64,000 nucleotides of DNA, from assembly GCA_034717495.1 (NCBI GenBank), contig JAYELL010000038.1, positions 141,760-205,759 on the forward strand, given 5' to 3'. This document shows positions 49,174-58,414 of this stretch, piece after piece. The notes under the pieces were generated by a model that saw only the letters and a list, made by a program, of their open reading frames with translations, was not told where the DNA came from and searched no databases. Within the stretch, counting starts at the first letter, position 1, and the number at the start of each line of letters is the position of its first letter. Origin of the DNA: Chloroflexota bacterium. GTDB taxonomy: Bacteria > Chloroflexota > Anaerolineae > JAAEKA01. The position numbers and the translations under genes were made by a program.

Positions 49174-50010
49174 CTATTCGTCGAATAGGAAGGTGCTTTC
49201 GGCGTAGAAGCGAATGGCGTTACGATCGAGCTGGTCTCGCCACCACTGCTGCATCCAGGCCTGCTTTTCCTCAAGGTTCCCCTCTGCTTCCAGGATACTC
49301 AGGGGGACGTTGATCCGTAAGGCCCGTTCGGGGATGATGTGACGGGTGATTCCGCTGGGCACCACCTCGCCTCGCCGGACAAGGCCAATCAAGTCAGCAG
49401 GGCGATAGGCGGGAAACACTACCAGGGCATTGATATCGGGATAGGTCGGCGCCTGCTTCTGGAAGTCGTCGTTGCTTGCCCGGTAGATATTGGCCTTGCC
49501 TTTGTAGGCGCCAACCAGATCATTGAGCAATCGGATCTCGCTTCCTGTCTCGGGATCATGATTTCGTACCAGATACACAGCATCGGCACAGATGATATAG
49601 GCGATTGCATCGCCAAGCGCGACTGTCTGCCGGGCCCCTTCAATGGTACATGTCTCGAGTTGTAGATTGGGAACTGCATCGAGCGCTGCAGAAAATGTCC
49701 TCTGTGGCATGCCGGCCACGACATGATACCAGGTGTTGAGTTCGATACCTGGGTCGTCGTAGGAGACCACCTGTACCACGATGTGGGGGATTTTCAGCCT
49801 GGCAAAGGTCGATACCCGGTTGGCGCCGTCGAGCACCATGAAATCATTGCTGTCGGGCAGAGGGGTTACGACAGGAGGATTCTTCAGTCTCTTTTCCTCC
49901 AGCAGTCGTTTTGCCAGCGCATCTACGCGCCGCTCATCGCAGCTCTCGTGCAGGCGCAACCGGTTCACCGGCAGAATGCTGAGATTGGGAAGATGGGTAG
50001 AACCTCGCAT
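49174..50010 (-). CDS. ParB/Srx-fold protein, possibly free serine kinase-like
   Basis: A 278-residue protein. The N-terminal half has a ParB/sulfiredoxin-type fold, with LSILPVNRLRLHESCDERRV and the ATP-site segment FMVLDGANRVSTFARL (about 57-72). No helix-turn-helix typical of partition ParB follows, and the C-terminal half is unlike ParB. Stand-alone proteins of this layout include SerK and SbnI, which phosphorylate free L-serine. The next residues needed for kinase activity cannot be verified by eye, so this is a suggestion. It is 18 bases after the amylase gene. Confidence 0.65.
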   Translation of the reverse strand: MRGSTHLPNLSILPVNRLRLHESCDERRVDALAKRLLEEKRLKNPPVVTPLPDSNDFMVLDGANRVSTFARLKIPHIVVQVVSYDDPGIELNTWYHVVAGMPQRTFSAALDAVPNLQLETCTIEGARQTVALGDAIAYIICADAVYLVRNHDPETGSEIRLLNDLVGAYKGKANIYRASNDDFQKQAPTYPDINALVVFPAYRPADLIGLVRRGEVVPSGITRHIIPERALRINVPLSILEAEGNLEEKQAWMQQWWRDQLDRNAIRFYAESTFLFDE

Positions 50011-50028
50011 CGGTGATTTCTTTCTAGC

Positions 50029-51504
50029 TCATTTTGCCAAAAGAACCAGCCCACTGCGGGCCGGCACCTGAATGCCATCCAGATACCCGCCATCAACTCT
50101 GGCGCGGCCGTTTCCCCAGACCGCTTCCAGAACAGTGCCATCGGCGATCAGCGATGAGACGGGTACATGCAACGAGGCGCTGCTCCGTGCGGCGTTCAGG
50201 GCCACGATCAGGCATTCGGTGTCAGAGCAACGGGCGTAAACGTAGTGATCTTTTTCCGCCTGCAGCCTCGTGTAGCTACCACAGCACAGAGCGGAATATG
50301 CATTTCGCAGTCTGATGGCGTTACGTGTGAATTCAAGTAGATCGGTGTTCCACGTAACCTGTGAGTCAGCGTGGAACGGGTCCTGCCAGGGGAACCCGCC
50401 GCGGCATCCGGGATCTCGTCCACCGGTCATGCCGATTTCATCCCCGTAGTAGATGCAGGGAGCGCCAGGATAGGTCATCAGAAAGAGCAACGCGAGGCGA
50501 TAGGCACTCTCGTCACCACCGGCAACTGAGAGAAAGCGGGGGGTGTCGTGGCTGCCAAGTAGATTGAGTTGTGCCTGGGTAATCTCCGCGGGGTAAAGGC
50601 CGAGAATGCCATCGATGCGTTCGGCGAAGCTCGCAGCATCCAGTGCCTGGATATGACCATATCCGGTGCCGGATACCAGGTCGTGTTGCACCGAATCGCG
50701 GGCAAAAAAGCCAATGCAGACTTTGGTGACCTGGTAGTTCATCACTGCGTCAAACTGGTCTCCGCGCAACCACCGGTTGGCGTCGTGCCATATCTCTCCC
50801 ACGATATAGGCATCGGGGTTGGCTGACTTCACCTGTTGTCGGAATTCCTGCCAGAAAGCATCGTCGTCGATCTCGCCTGGCACGTCGAGCCGCCAGCCGT
50901 CGATCCCCTGTTCAATCCAATAGCGTCCCACATCCAACAGAAACTCGCGCACTGTCCTTGTATCAGTATTGAACTTGGGCAGCGCATGGAGGTTCCACCA
51001 GGCTGCGTAATTTGGCGGCTGGCTTCCCTCGTAGGCATGTAAGGGCCACCCATTGACGATGAACCAATCCAGGTAGGGCGAGGAAGGGCCATTTTCCAGC
51101 AGGTGGTTAAACTGAAAGAAACCGCGGCTTGCATGGTTGAATACACCATCGAGGACAATGCGGATTCCCCTGCGATGAGCCTGGTTGATCAAAGAAAAAA
51201 GTGCGTCATTTCCGCCCAGTATGGGATCGACCTGGTAGTAGTCGTAGGTGTGATAACGGTGGTTGGCGGTTGACTGGAAAACGGGGCAGAAGTAGATGGC
51301 GGATATTCCCAAATCCTGCAGGTAGTCCAGGTGTTCTACAACGCCCATCAAATCGCCCCCTTTGAAACCCCCGTGGGTTGGGGCAGCAAGCCAGGGTTCC
51401 AGGTTGTGGGGCTTCAGTACCGATTGGCTGCGGGCAAAACGGTCGGGAAAGATCTGGTAGAAGATTGCTTCTTTCACCCAGGCGGGAGTGTGTGCTGAAG
51501 TCAT
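50029..51504 (-). CDS. GH13 alpha-amylase family hydrolase (neopullulanase/cyclomaltodextrinase type)
   Basis: A 491-residue intracellular glycosidase without signal peptide. The four GH13 regions are DGVFNH (119-124), GWRLDVPGE with nucleophile D207, acid/base E237 (VGEIWHD), and D320 (LLGSHDTPRF). The opening WVKEAIFYQIFPDRFA and the WWNLHALPKFN segment match the neopullulanase-maltogenic amylase group (without its N-terminal domain). It cleaves alpha-1,4 and probably alpha-1,6 bonds in maltodextrins. It lies between an esterase and a ParB-fold gene in one operon. Confidence 0.9.
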   Translation of the reverse strand: MTSAHTPAWVKEAIFYQIFPDRFARSQSVLKPHNLEPWLAAPTHGGFKGGDLMGVVEHLDYLQDLGISAIYFCPVFQSTANHRYHTYDYYQVDPILGGNDALFSLINQAHRRGIRIVLDGVFNHASRGFFQFNHLLENGPSSPYLDWFIVNGWPLHAYEGSQPPNYAAWWNLHALPKFNTDTRTVREFLLDVGRYWIEQGIDGWRLDVPGEIDDDAFWQEFRQQVKSANPDAYIVGEIWHDANRWLRGDQFDAVMNYQVTKVCIGFFARDSVQHDLVSGTGYGHIQALDAASFAERIDGILGLYPAEITQAQLNLLGSHDTPRFLSVAGGDESAYRLALLFLMTYPGAPCIYYGDEIGMTGGRDPGCRGGFPWQDPFHADSQVTWNTDLLEFTRNAIRLRNAYSALCCGSYTRLQAEKDHYVYARCSDTECLIVALNAARSSASLHVPVSSLIADGTVLEAVWGNGRARVDGGYLDGIQVPARSGLVLLAK

Positions 51505-51521
51505 AAATCAATAACGAATCC

Positions 51522-52292
51522 TTATTCGGGGTCGCCGTGTTGCCGGATCCACCTTAGACACTGTTCAAAAACCATCTGCCGTTCCACGTCCACCAGCAGG
51601 TTATGCCCGGAGTTCTCCAACCAAACTATCCTGGTGTCCAGGGAACTTACACCCTCTACGATCTTCGACGGGTTGTCCGAACGGATCGTCGTGTCTTCTT
51701 TTCCCTGGAACAGGATGAGCGGTTGCGTGACCCGGCGTAACTCGGGGCGAACCGTTCGCTGTAATCGCCAGACCTCATTGGCGCCCGCAACTGGAATGAC
51801 ATCATAACACCAATAGAGGTTGGATCCCTCCTCATCCTGCGCGGCGACAGGTAATGGATCTTCTTGGGGAAGAAAGGCTAAGAAATAGCGCCCGATTGAA
51901 GTTAATGGCAATTTCCGGTCGCTGATGCGAAGACCGGGTGCAAAGAGCAGCAAGCCCTGAATGTCCGGTTGGTTAGCAGCCAGGTGAAGAGTCAGCAAGC
52001 CTCCAAGGGAAAGGCCGGCCACGAAGACCCGGTCAACCTGCGAGGCTAATTCCTCGAAGGACCGGGTCACTACAGCGAACCAATCCTGCCATCGCACCTG
52101 GTTCAGGTCGGCCGGCTCCGTGCCATGACCCGGAAGAAGTGGACATAATACGGTGTACCCATCTTCTGCAAGATTCTCGCCCAATTGACGCATTTCTGTG
52201 GGGGCACCGGTGAAACCGTGGATTAGCAAGACGCCGGTGGGGCCTCCGGAAAAGTGAAAGGGAGATGGATCAAGATATGCGCGTTGTGCCAT
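51522..52292 (-). CDS. Alpha/beta hydrolase (carboxylesterase/monoacylglycerol lipase type)
   Basis: A 256-residue alpha/beta hydrolase. The oxyanion segment is LIHGFTGAP (23-31), the nucleophile S95 is in GLSLGG, and the likely Asp and His are in GKEDTTI and NSGHNLL. The pattern matches EstD and Est30-like carboxylesterases and monoglyceride lipases. The frame continues 41 codons upstream, but ATG at 52292 gives the family start. It is followed by the amylase gene after 17 bases. Confidence 0.87.
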   Translation of the reverse strand: MAQRAYLDPSPFHFSGGPTGVLLIHGFTGAPTEMRQLGENLAEDGYTVLCPLLPGHGTEPADLNQVRWQDWFAVVTRSFEELASQVDRVFVAGLSLGGLLTLHLAANQPDIQGLLLFAPGLRISDRKLPLTSIGRYFLAFLPQEDPLPVAAQDEEGSNLYWCYDVIPVAGANEVWRLQRTVRPELRRVTQPLILFQGKEDTTIRSDNPSKIVEGVSSLDTRIVWLENSGHNLLVDVERQMVFEQCLRWIRQHGDPE

Positions 52293-52449
52293 AATTTCTG
52301 TTCTCGTGCGAGGCGACAAGTCCTGTGAAAGAGTACCAGCCGATGGTACCTCAACCCCGGCAAAACAGCAAAGAAACCGGCCTCTGATTCGGGCACCATT
52401 CATTTGCCGATTCATGGTCGTGCAGGTATCATTTCTGGTGGTTGGTACG

Positions 52450-52478
52450 TTGCAATGCCTTGCGTTGTATGTTATAAT
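52450..52478 (+). promoter_or_regulatory. Promoter of the lipoprotein gene
   Basis: TTGCAA (52450-52455), a 17-base spacer, then TATAAT (52473-52478), about 60 bases before the GTG start. Confidence 0.75.
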
Positions 52479-52541
52479 TGTCGATGTAATCTTTTATTCA
52501 CCCCCAACTTCTTTTCGGTTCGCAACGAAGCGAGGTAACAA

Positions 52542-53546
52542 GTGAGTTTTTCCAGATCCAAATCCCGCTGGTTTTATGTTGTTCTCGTTGCCATCATGCT
52601 TGCATCGCTGCTCGCCGCCTGTGGATCCACCAAGAAAGAGGAGGTTGTCGAAGACAAGGCACCGCCCCTTCTGCCCAGGCTCACGGTGCAGCTTGCCGAA
52701 GATGGTTCACCAACTGTCGCTGGCATTCCGGTAGCGACATTGGCTGGTATGTTCGGTCAACAGGTCGCTGTCTCTCCTGATACCGTGCAGCAATTTACCA
52801 GTGCAGATATCCAAAACTTGGAGGCAGTCATCACCAAGGAGGGGATTTTCCTCTTCGAAAACGGCGAGCCGCTGCCCTACCTCGCCCTGGATGACGAGTC
52901 GCGCGGCAATCTCGGCGGTCTCGTCGAGAAATTTGGCCTGGTGGATGCCACCAACGCCAAGCGCCTTCAGTGGGCCGTCGACAACATCGTCTCCCGCCTG
53001 GGCGTGCCCGTTGTCGTGAAATTCCCTGTTGCAGCAGGTGAGGAGGAGGCACCTCTTCGCGAGGAGGGTGTCTTACCCAGGGTTCATCCGGAGGATGCCG
53101 CAGCTGAGGCCGGCGAACGCTCCATGGTAATGTACGCAGACGTGGAGGCGGCTTCCGATGGGAGTTTGACCGTTGGTGGGTTAAGCCTTAAGAATCTGGA
53201 GGACAGTTTGAAGACGGCTGGTTTTGCAGCGGATCTCAGTGGAGCAAGCCTGGATCCTGCATTGCTGGCAACTTTGGCTGCGGCAGACGTGCAACATCTT
53301 CAGATCGAGACTGAGCCCGATGGCTTGTACCTTTATATGGACGGTAAGTCGCTGCCCCGGGTCGCCTGGGATAAGCTCCGATTGGACAATGCCGTCGAAA
53401 TGTACGGTCGCCTGGATCCATCCAGCCCCTATCTGCCGATTGCCGACCTGATGTTGCCTGGTGTTCAGCCAGCCGACATAGAACTATTGCTCTTGCTGCC
53501 CAAGTTGGCCGACTTGGAGGAGATCACCCCCCGTTCTTTCCAATAG
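52542..53546 (+). CDS. Lipoprotein with duplicated domain, unknown function
   Basis: A 334-residue protein with a type II signal peptide (hydrophobic 11-23, lipobox LLAAC, C27). The mature part holds two related units: residues about 48-145 (LTVQLAEDGSPTVAGIPVAT, then DIQNLEAVITKEGIFLFENG, LPYLALD) and about 188-300 (MYADVEAASDGSLTVGGLSL, then DVQHLQIETEPDGLYLYMDG, LPRVAWD). I do not recognise the fold. The start is GTG with GAGG upstream. It has its own promoter and a strong terminator, so it is monocistronic. Confidence 0.82.
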   Translation: MSFSRSKSRWFYVVLVAIMLASLLAACGSTKKEEVVEDKAPPLLPRLTVQLAEDGSPTVAGIPVATLAGMFGQQVAVSPDTVQQFTSADIQNLEAVITKEGIFLFENGEPLPYLALDDESRGNLGGLVEKFGLVDATNAKRLQWAVDNIVSRLGVPVVVKFPVAAGEEEAPLREEGVLPRVHPEDAAAEAGERSMVMYADVEAASDGSLTVGGLSLKNLEDSLKTAGFAADLSGASLDPALLATLAAADVQHLQIETEPDGLYLYMDGKSLPRVAWDKLRLDNAVEMYGRLDPSSPYLPIADLMLPGVQPADIELLLLLPKLADLEEITPRSFQ

Positions 53547-53592
53547 GGGGATGACGTTGCAGTTCTCATAGACAACGAGGTTTGAAATAACG

Positions 53593-53627
53593 AAGCCGGA
53601 GGCTGACCACAGCCCCCGGCTTTTTTT
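53593..53627 (+). terminator. Rho-independent terminator after the lipoprotein gene
   Basis: The stem AAGCCGG-A-GGCT pairs with AGCC-C-CCGGCTT around the loop GACCAC, followed by a run of seven T (53621-53627). Confidence 0.9.
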
Positions 53628-53644
53628 GTTCACGGCCCCGCTTT

Positions 53645-54160
53645 TCAGTGTAAGTGTTCGTTCTGCCCCGCATGCTGGTATTTCACGGGGCCTTCGCCCT
53701 GTTGCAGCAACTCCACCGCATGGGGAATGGCCGGCAGGATGACTTCAAGATTCTCCTGAACGGCTTTTGGGCTTCCCGGCAGGTTGATGATCAGGGTTTT
53801 TCCTCGGATGCCGGCAACCGAGCGGCTTAGCATGGCATGGGGGGTGATCTGCAGGCTGGCAGCTCGCATCGCCTCTGTAAAACCGGGCGCCAGTCGATGA
53901 ACCACGGCACTTGTGGCCTCAGGGGTAACGTCTCGCGGCGAAAAGCCGGTGCCACCCGTGGTTAGCACCAGATCCAATTCCAGGTCGTCGCTCCATGCTC
54001 GTAGAAGACGCTCGATCTGATCCTGTTCATCGGGCACGATCGAACCTCGTACATCCGACCCCAGACGATCCTTGATCAACTCGGCGATGAGTGGGCCGCT
54101 TCGATCTTCCGTTTCACCTCTGGAGGAGCGGTCGCTCACCGTCAAAACGCCAATGCGCAT
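53645..54160 (-). CDS. MoaB/Mog molybdopterin-biosynthesis protein
   Basis: A 171-residue MoaB/MogA-family protein that adenylylates molybdopterin before metal insertion. Visible family motifs are GVLTVSDRSSRGETEDRSG, LTTGGTGFSPRDVTPEAT and INLPGSPKAVQENL. GGAG lies nine bases before the ATG at 54160. It is downstream of the ribosomal cluster on the same strand but separated by 186 bases with a hairpin, so it may have its own promoter. The choice between MoaB and Mog cannot be made here. Confidence 0.9.
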   Translation of the reverse strand: MRIGVLTVSDRSSRGETEDRSGPLIAELIKDRLGSDVRGSIVPDEQDQIERLLRAWSDDLELDLVLTTGGTGFSPRDVTPEATSAVVHRLAPGFTEAMRAASLQITPHAMLSRSVAGIRGKTLIINLPGSPKAVQENLEVILPAIPHAVELLQQGEGPVKYQHAGQNEHLH

Positions 54161-54191
54161 TATGATAGTCTCCTTGCATGCCACGCGAACA

Positions 54192-54214
54192 AGGGATGGC
54201 ATTACACCATCCCT
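54192..54214. other. Perfect hairpin between rpsI and the moaB/mog gene
   Basis: AGGGATGG and CCATCCCT pair around the loop CATTACA. There is no T run on either side, so it may be a weak terminator or attenuator of the ribosomal operon, or an element in the moaB/mog leader. Confidence 0.5.
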
Positions 54215-54346
54215 GATGATCTTTCCACAGCCTGCTGTTGACAAAACTGCTGCTTGTGAACAGCCCGATCTTTTTTTCCCGGATCCGCAACCGCCAGGCA
54301 TTTCGTTTGTCGGCCAATAGCCTGGATGGGTCGGGTCGAAATCGAT

Positions 54347-54775
54347 CTAACGCTTCGTGTACTGGGGAGCCTTTCGGGCACGCTTGAGACCGGGCTTTTT
54401 GCGTTCCTTCTCTCTGGCGTCCCTTGTAAGGAAACCAGCCTTGCGCAGAACCGGGCGCAATCGTTGGTCGGGTACGCCCGGGGTCGCTTCAGGTAGTTCT
54501 TCGTCCCGGTGGCAGAGCGCTCGGGCGATACCAAGTCTCACTGCCCCTGCCTGTCCACTCACACCACCGCCCCGTACCTTGACAGATATGTTGAAAGCAG
54601 CTTGCATGTCGGTGATCTCCAGGGGCTGAAGTACCGCGCGTTGATCCGCAAGCCGGGGGAAGAATTCCTCATACGGCTTGTCATTGACGATGATCTTGCC
54701 TTCGCCAGCATAGAGCCGAACTCGAGCTGATGCCCGTTTTCGCCTGCCTGTTCCCTGATAATACTCAAGTGCCAT
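54347..54775 (-). CDS. rpsI: Ribosomal protein S9
   Basis: A 142-residue S9 with the family start [17 protein letters not shown] and the conserved C terminus ending in the basic [17 protein letters not shown], whose tail reaches the P-site tRNA. It follows rplM by 14 bases and is the last gene of the ribosomal cluster. Confidence 0.97.
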   Translation of the reverse strand: MALEYYQGTGRRKRASARVRLYAGEGKIIVNDKPYEEFFPRLADQRAVLQPLEITDMQAAFNISVKVRGGGVSGQAGAVRLGIARALCHRDEELPEATPGVPDQRLRPVLRKAGFLTRDAREKERKKPGLKRARKAPQYTKR

Positions 54776-54789
54776 TGCCTGTTTTTCTC

Positions 54790-55218
54790 CTACAGTTCCA
54801 GCGGCTTCGGTTGCTGAGCCTGATGAGGATGGTTGGGAGCTGCGTATACCTTCAGCTTTTTGACCATCTTACGGCCCAGGCGGTTCTTCGGCAACATGCC
54901 GCGCACCGCAGACTGGATCACCCGCTCCGGGTGCTTTTCCAGCTGATCACGCAGAGATATGCGTTTCAGGCCACCGACGTAGCCTGAATGTCGATAGTAG
55001 AATTTCTGATCGAGTTTCCGACCTGTGACGCGAATCTTGTCCGCGTTGATGACCACCACATAGTCACCGCAGTCCAAATGGGGAGTATAAATGGGCTTAT
55101 GTTTGCCCTTTAGGACCGTGGCTATTCGTGTGGCCAGACGGCCCAGCGTCATGCCGGTGGCGTCGACCACGTACCAATCACGTTCGATCTCGTGAGGTTT
55201 GGCGCTATAGGTTCTCAC
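54790..55218 (-). CDS. rplM: Ribosomal protein L13
   Basis: A 142-residue L13, exactly the E. coli length. Signature [17 protein letters not shown] at the N terminus and [19 protein letters not shown] follow, ending with the [18 protein letters not shown] region. The start is GTG at 55218, after AGGAG with a seven-base gap; the frame is open upstream in truA sequence but lacks homology. Confidence 0.96.
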   Translation of the reverse strand: MRTYSAKPHEIERDWYVVDATGMTLGRLATRIATVLKGKHKPIYTPHLDCGDYVVVINADKIRVTGRKLDQKFYYRHSGYVGGLKRISLRDQLEKHPERVIQSAVRGMLPKNRLGRKMVKKLKVYAAPNHPHQAQQPKPLEL

Positions 55219-55252
55219 GTTGTTTCTCCTGCTGCTTGTTATCCAAGTCTGT

Positions 55253-56029
55253 TCAATATCTGACAAATGCCAGTCGTAGGCCTTGCGGTGGCGCTGGCTG
55301 AGCCGCCATTGTTCTGTCGCGAGCCGCCAACACACGGACGATGTCATCTTCAGGGCGCATGCCCTTGCCGATTTCCAGAAGAGTTCCGACCACGGTTCGC
55401 ACCATTCGTTTGAGAAAAGCGTTGGCCTCGATCTCAAACTGCAGCATCTGCTCTTCCTGCGTCCACGTTGCTGTCACTACCTTGCGAATCGTTATATCTC
55501 CATGGGTCGGCTGTCCGAAACTGGCAAAGTCGTGCGAGCCCAACAAGGCGCAGCCTGCTCGATTCATGGCTTCCACATCTGGCGCTTTCGGCTCGTGATG
55601 CGCGAAGCGCATTTGGAGCGGTGAGCGCCAGGCAGCGGTCCAAACCCTATAGCGGTAGATCCGGCTACGGGCGGCGAATCGCGGATGGAAGCTCGGGTCG
55701 ATCACCCTCTCCAATGACCGGACTGCGACAGCATTCGGCAAGAGAGCGTTCCAGGCTCGCTCCAGGTCAGAGATGCTGTGACGCCAGTTGACCATGGCAG
55801 ATATCACCTGCCCAGAGGCGTGAACTCCGGTGTCGGTGCGGCCGGCATAGCGAAGGCGAGTTTTCTCACCCGACAGCTTTGCCAGAACACTTTCCAGGCA
55901 ACCTTGAATCGTGGGCCTGTCAGGTTGAATCTGGAAACCGAAGTAATCGGTTCCGTCATACTCGACCAGGGCACGGACATGAAGCCGTTGGACAGCGTTC
56001 TCTGTGCTGAACTCAGCGTTCTCGGTCGT
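55253..56029 (-). CDS. truA: tRNA pseudouridine38-40 synthase, apparent ACG start
   Basis: A 258-residue TruA. The N-terminal strand reads [16 protein letters not shown] and the catalytic Asp lies in [15 protein letters not shown]. The first in-frame ATG (55807) is past the catalytic Asp and would give an inactive fragment. Upstream there is no ATG, GTG or TTG before the stop at 56062. An ACG at 56029-56027 sits seven bases after GGAGGAG (56043-56037) and four bases after the rplQ stop, so it is the likely initiation codon, or an ATG altered by one base. Confidence 0.85.
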   Translation of the reverse strand, partial: TTENAEFSTENAVQRLHVRALVEYDGTDYFGFQIQPDRPTIQGCLESVLAKLSGEKTRLRYAGRTDTGVHASGQVISAMVNWRHSISDLERAWNALLPNAVAVRSLERVIDPSFHPRFAARSRIYRYRVWTAAWRSPLQMRFAHHEPKAPDVEAMNRAGCALLGSHDFASFGQPTHGDITIRKVVTATWTQEEQMLQFEIEANAFLKRMVRTVVGTLLEIGKGMRPEDDIVRVLAARDRTMAAQPAPPQGLRLAFVRY

Positions 56030-56033
56030 TGGC

Positions 56034-56402
56034 CTACTCCTCCACCAACTCGAACTGAACTATCTCGGCACCATCGCCTTTGCGGGGTCCCAGCTTGGTA
56101 ATGCGGGTATAGCCGCCGGCGCGGTCCTCAAAACGGGGTGCCAGGTCATCGAACAGTTTCCTGACGATCTCTTTGTTATTGAGCCGGGCCATGGCAATAC
56201 GCTGCGCATGAACCCGATTGCCCTGGCGGCCGCGTTTGGCCAGTGTAATCAGTTTTTCAGCCTGGGGTCGAACCGATTTGGCCTTGGCTTCAGTGGTATG
56301 AATGACCTCATGTTCAAATAGTTGTAAGGTCAAGTTTCGGTACAACGCTCGCCGATGTCCAGTGCTGCGACCCAGGCGGCGTCCAGCTTTTTTGTGTCTC
56401 AT
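56034..56402 (-). CDS. rplQ: Ribosomal protein L17
   Basis: A 122-residue L17. The start MRHKKAGRRLGRSTGHRRAL and the segment NLTLQLFEHEVIHTTEAKAK are the family signature. It follows rpoA, the usual position, and carries a strong GGAGGAG near its 3' end that probably serves truA. Confidence 0.97.
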   Translation of the reverse strand: MRHKKAGRRLGRSTGHRRALYRNLTLQLFEHEVIHTTEAKAKSVRPQAEKLITLAKRGRQGNRVHAQRIAMARLNNKEIVRKLFDDLAPRFEDRAGGYTRITKLGPRKGDGAEIVQFELVEE

Positions 56403-56430
56403 TCAACTACTCCGTGGTGAGGACCTTTGA

Positions 56431-57507
56431 TTAGCTACTTTCCGTTCCTGTTGTCATGGCTGCCAGCAAGGCGTCGACGTCGATGTTGATGCTGCTATCG
56501 TCGCCCAGGTCCTCGTCGTAGTCCTCGTCCTCTTCCAATTCGGGCTCTTCCGGCTCATCGCCGGGCATCTTGATCTGATCGAGATAACCCTTGGTTTCCA
56601 GTTTCTCCATGAGCTCATCCAACGACTTCTGGCCAAAATTGCGGATGCTGAGCAGTTCCTCTGGCCCACGTTCCAGACGTTCGATGATCTCACCCACCTT
56701 GACGATACCGGCTCGCTTAAGGCAATTATACGCCCGGACCGATAGCTCCAGGCTCTCGATGGGAACATCGTAGATCTGGGAGGGAATACCTTCCTCGATT
56801 TCCTCTTCAGGTTCCAGGGAAATGGCTTCGACGCCGGCAATGAGCGACAGATGCTGCACCAGTAGCTTGGCAGCCTCGCCGAGTGCTTCCTCTGGAGTAA
56901 TCGTGCCGTCGGTCCAGATGTCCAGCACCAAACGATCGTAGTCAGTCTGTTGACCGATACGGGCTCGTTCGATGCGAAAGGAAGCCTTGCGAACCGGGCT
57001 AAAGATCGCGTCGACCGGGATTTCGCCCAGAGTCAGTTTGCTGCGCTCTTCGGCCGGCGAGTAACCGCGTCCACGTCGGATGACCATCTCAATCGATAGG
57101 TCGACGTCATTGCTGTCGGCGGTCATCAACAGAAGATCGGGTGTAATGACCTCGATTTCCGGTGGGTATTGCAGGTCACCGGCAGTTACCGGGCCCTCGG
57201 CATTGACCTCGAGATAGGCCCGAACCGGATCGTCGGTCATGCTTTTCATCCGGAGTTGCTTTACATTCAAGATGAATGCGGTTGTATCCTCACGCACATG
57301 AGGGATCGGCGAGAACTCGTGATGAACATCGCTGAGCCGCACGGAGGTGACTGCAGCGCCCGCGAGCGAAGAAAGCAGCACGCGGCGCAGGGCATTGCCC
57401 AAGGTTACGCCGTAGCCGCTCTCCAGCGGCCCGATGACAAAACGGCCATATTGCTGTGAGTTGGCCTCGCGCTCAATTTTCGGTAGTACAATGCTAAGGT
57501 TTAGCAA
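56431..57507 (-). CDS. rpoA: RNA polymerase alpha subunit
   Basis: A 358-residue alpha subunit. The N-terminal dimer domain has PKIEREANSQQYGRFVIGPL and GVTLGNALRRVLLSSL. The C-terminal domain (about residues 265-325) has LELSVRAYNCLKRAGI and LLSIRNFGQKSLDEL, which bind UP elements and activators. A long acidic tail (EEPELEEDEDYDEDLGDD) follows. The start is TTG at 57507, eight bases after GAGGAGGG; the frame is open 29 codons upstream without homology. Confidence 0.95.
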   Translation of the reverse strand: MLNLSIVLPKIEREANSQQYGRFVIGPLESGYGVTLGNALRRVLLSSLAGAAVTSVRLSDVHHEFSPIPHVREDTTAFILNVKQLRMKSMTDDPVRAYLEVNAEGPVTAGDLQYPPEIEVITPDLLLMTADSNDVDLSIEMVIRRGRGYSPAEERSKLTLGEIPVDAIFSPVRKASFRIERARIGQQTDYDRLVLDIWTDGTITPEEALGEAAKLLVQHLSLIAGVEAISLEPEEEIEEGIPSQIYDVPIESLELSVRAYNCLKRAGIVKVGEIIERLERGPEELLSIRNFGQKSLDELMEKLETKGYLDQIKMPGDEPEEPELEEDEDYDEDLGDDSSINIDVDALLAAMTTGTESS

Positions 57508-57643
57508 GAGAATATCCCTCCTCAATCTGGTGCCCGTCTCCGCACGCTCGATTGCGCGCCGGAGATCCTGGTCCGCAAGCCCCAGTCGTGCCATCAGAGA
57601 TGGATTCGGGGCAGGGAAGGCGGATAAGAGTCACCCTTCCAGC

Positions 57644-58279
57644 TTAGCGGCTGTAGAACTCGACCACCAATTGTTCGTTGATCGGGATGTCAATGTCTTC
57701 CCGGCTTGGCCTGGAAATGACATGCCCAACGAGGGCATCGCTGTCCAGACTAAGCCATTCAGGCACAGGCCGTTCGCCCATGATTTCCGGCAGGGCGCGG
57801 AAGTACTGCTTTTTCCGGCTCTCATCCCGAACGGCGATAACATCGTCAGGCTTGACCAGGTAAGAGGGAATGTTGGTCTTGCGACCGTTGACGATGATGT
57901 GCCCGTGGCGGACGAGCTGTCTGGCCTGAGCCCGGGAACTGGCGAGACCGAGCCGAAACACTACATTGTCCAGGCGGGACTCGAGCGTTATCAGCAGGGT
58001 TGCGCCGGTAAGGCCTTTGGTGCGCAGGGCATTCTTGAAGTAGCGTCGGAACTGACGTTCCATGACTCCATAAATACGCTTTACTTTTTGTTTCTCGCGC
58101 AACTGCAGAGAGAAATCACTCTGGTTGCGTCGGAACTGTGCTCTTCTTGAGTGCTGTCCAGGTGCGTAGCTTCGTCGCTCAAAAGCACACTTAGGTGACA
58201 GGCAACGGTCACCCTTGAGGTATAGCTTCTGACCTTCTCGGCGGCACAGTCGACATACTGCTTCTGTATAACGTGCCAA
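57644..58279 (-). CDS. rpsD: Ribosomal protein S4 (zinc-binding form)
   Basis: A 211-residue S4. Four cysteines in CRLCRREG and DRCLSPKC near the N terminus mark the C+ zinc-binding form. The S4 RNA-binding domain includes [20 protein letters not shown] and HGHIIVNG. It may bind its own mRNA as in other bacteria. The next gene is rpoA. Confidence 0.96.
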   Translation of the reverse strand: MARYTEAVCRLCRREGQKLYLKGDRCLSPKCAFERRSYAPGQHSRRAQFRRNQSDFSLQLREKQKVKRIYGVMERQFRRYFKNALRTKGLTGATLLITLESRLDNVVFRLGLASSRAQARQLVRHGHIIVNGRKTNIPSYLVKPDDVIAVRDESRKKQYFRALPEIMGERPVPEWLSLDSDALVGHVISRPSREDIDIPINEQLVVEFYSR

Positions 58280-58414
58280 TTTACTCCTCCTGTAAAGTGT
58301 TTACCTGAGAGGTTTACGGCTTGGCAACCTTCGTCCCTCTCGAAATTGTCTTGAAGAATATCCTTGGAATGATGGGCATCCATGTCCTGAAGACCCGCCA
58401 CGCCGTCTTTTGGT

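Noticed and set aside
54230-54275. Terminator-like T run on the plus strand
   Set aside because: The upstream pairing GCTGTT/AACAGC has a 19-base loop, and no plus-strand gene reaches it.
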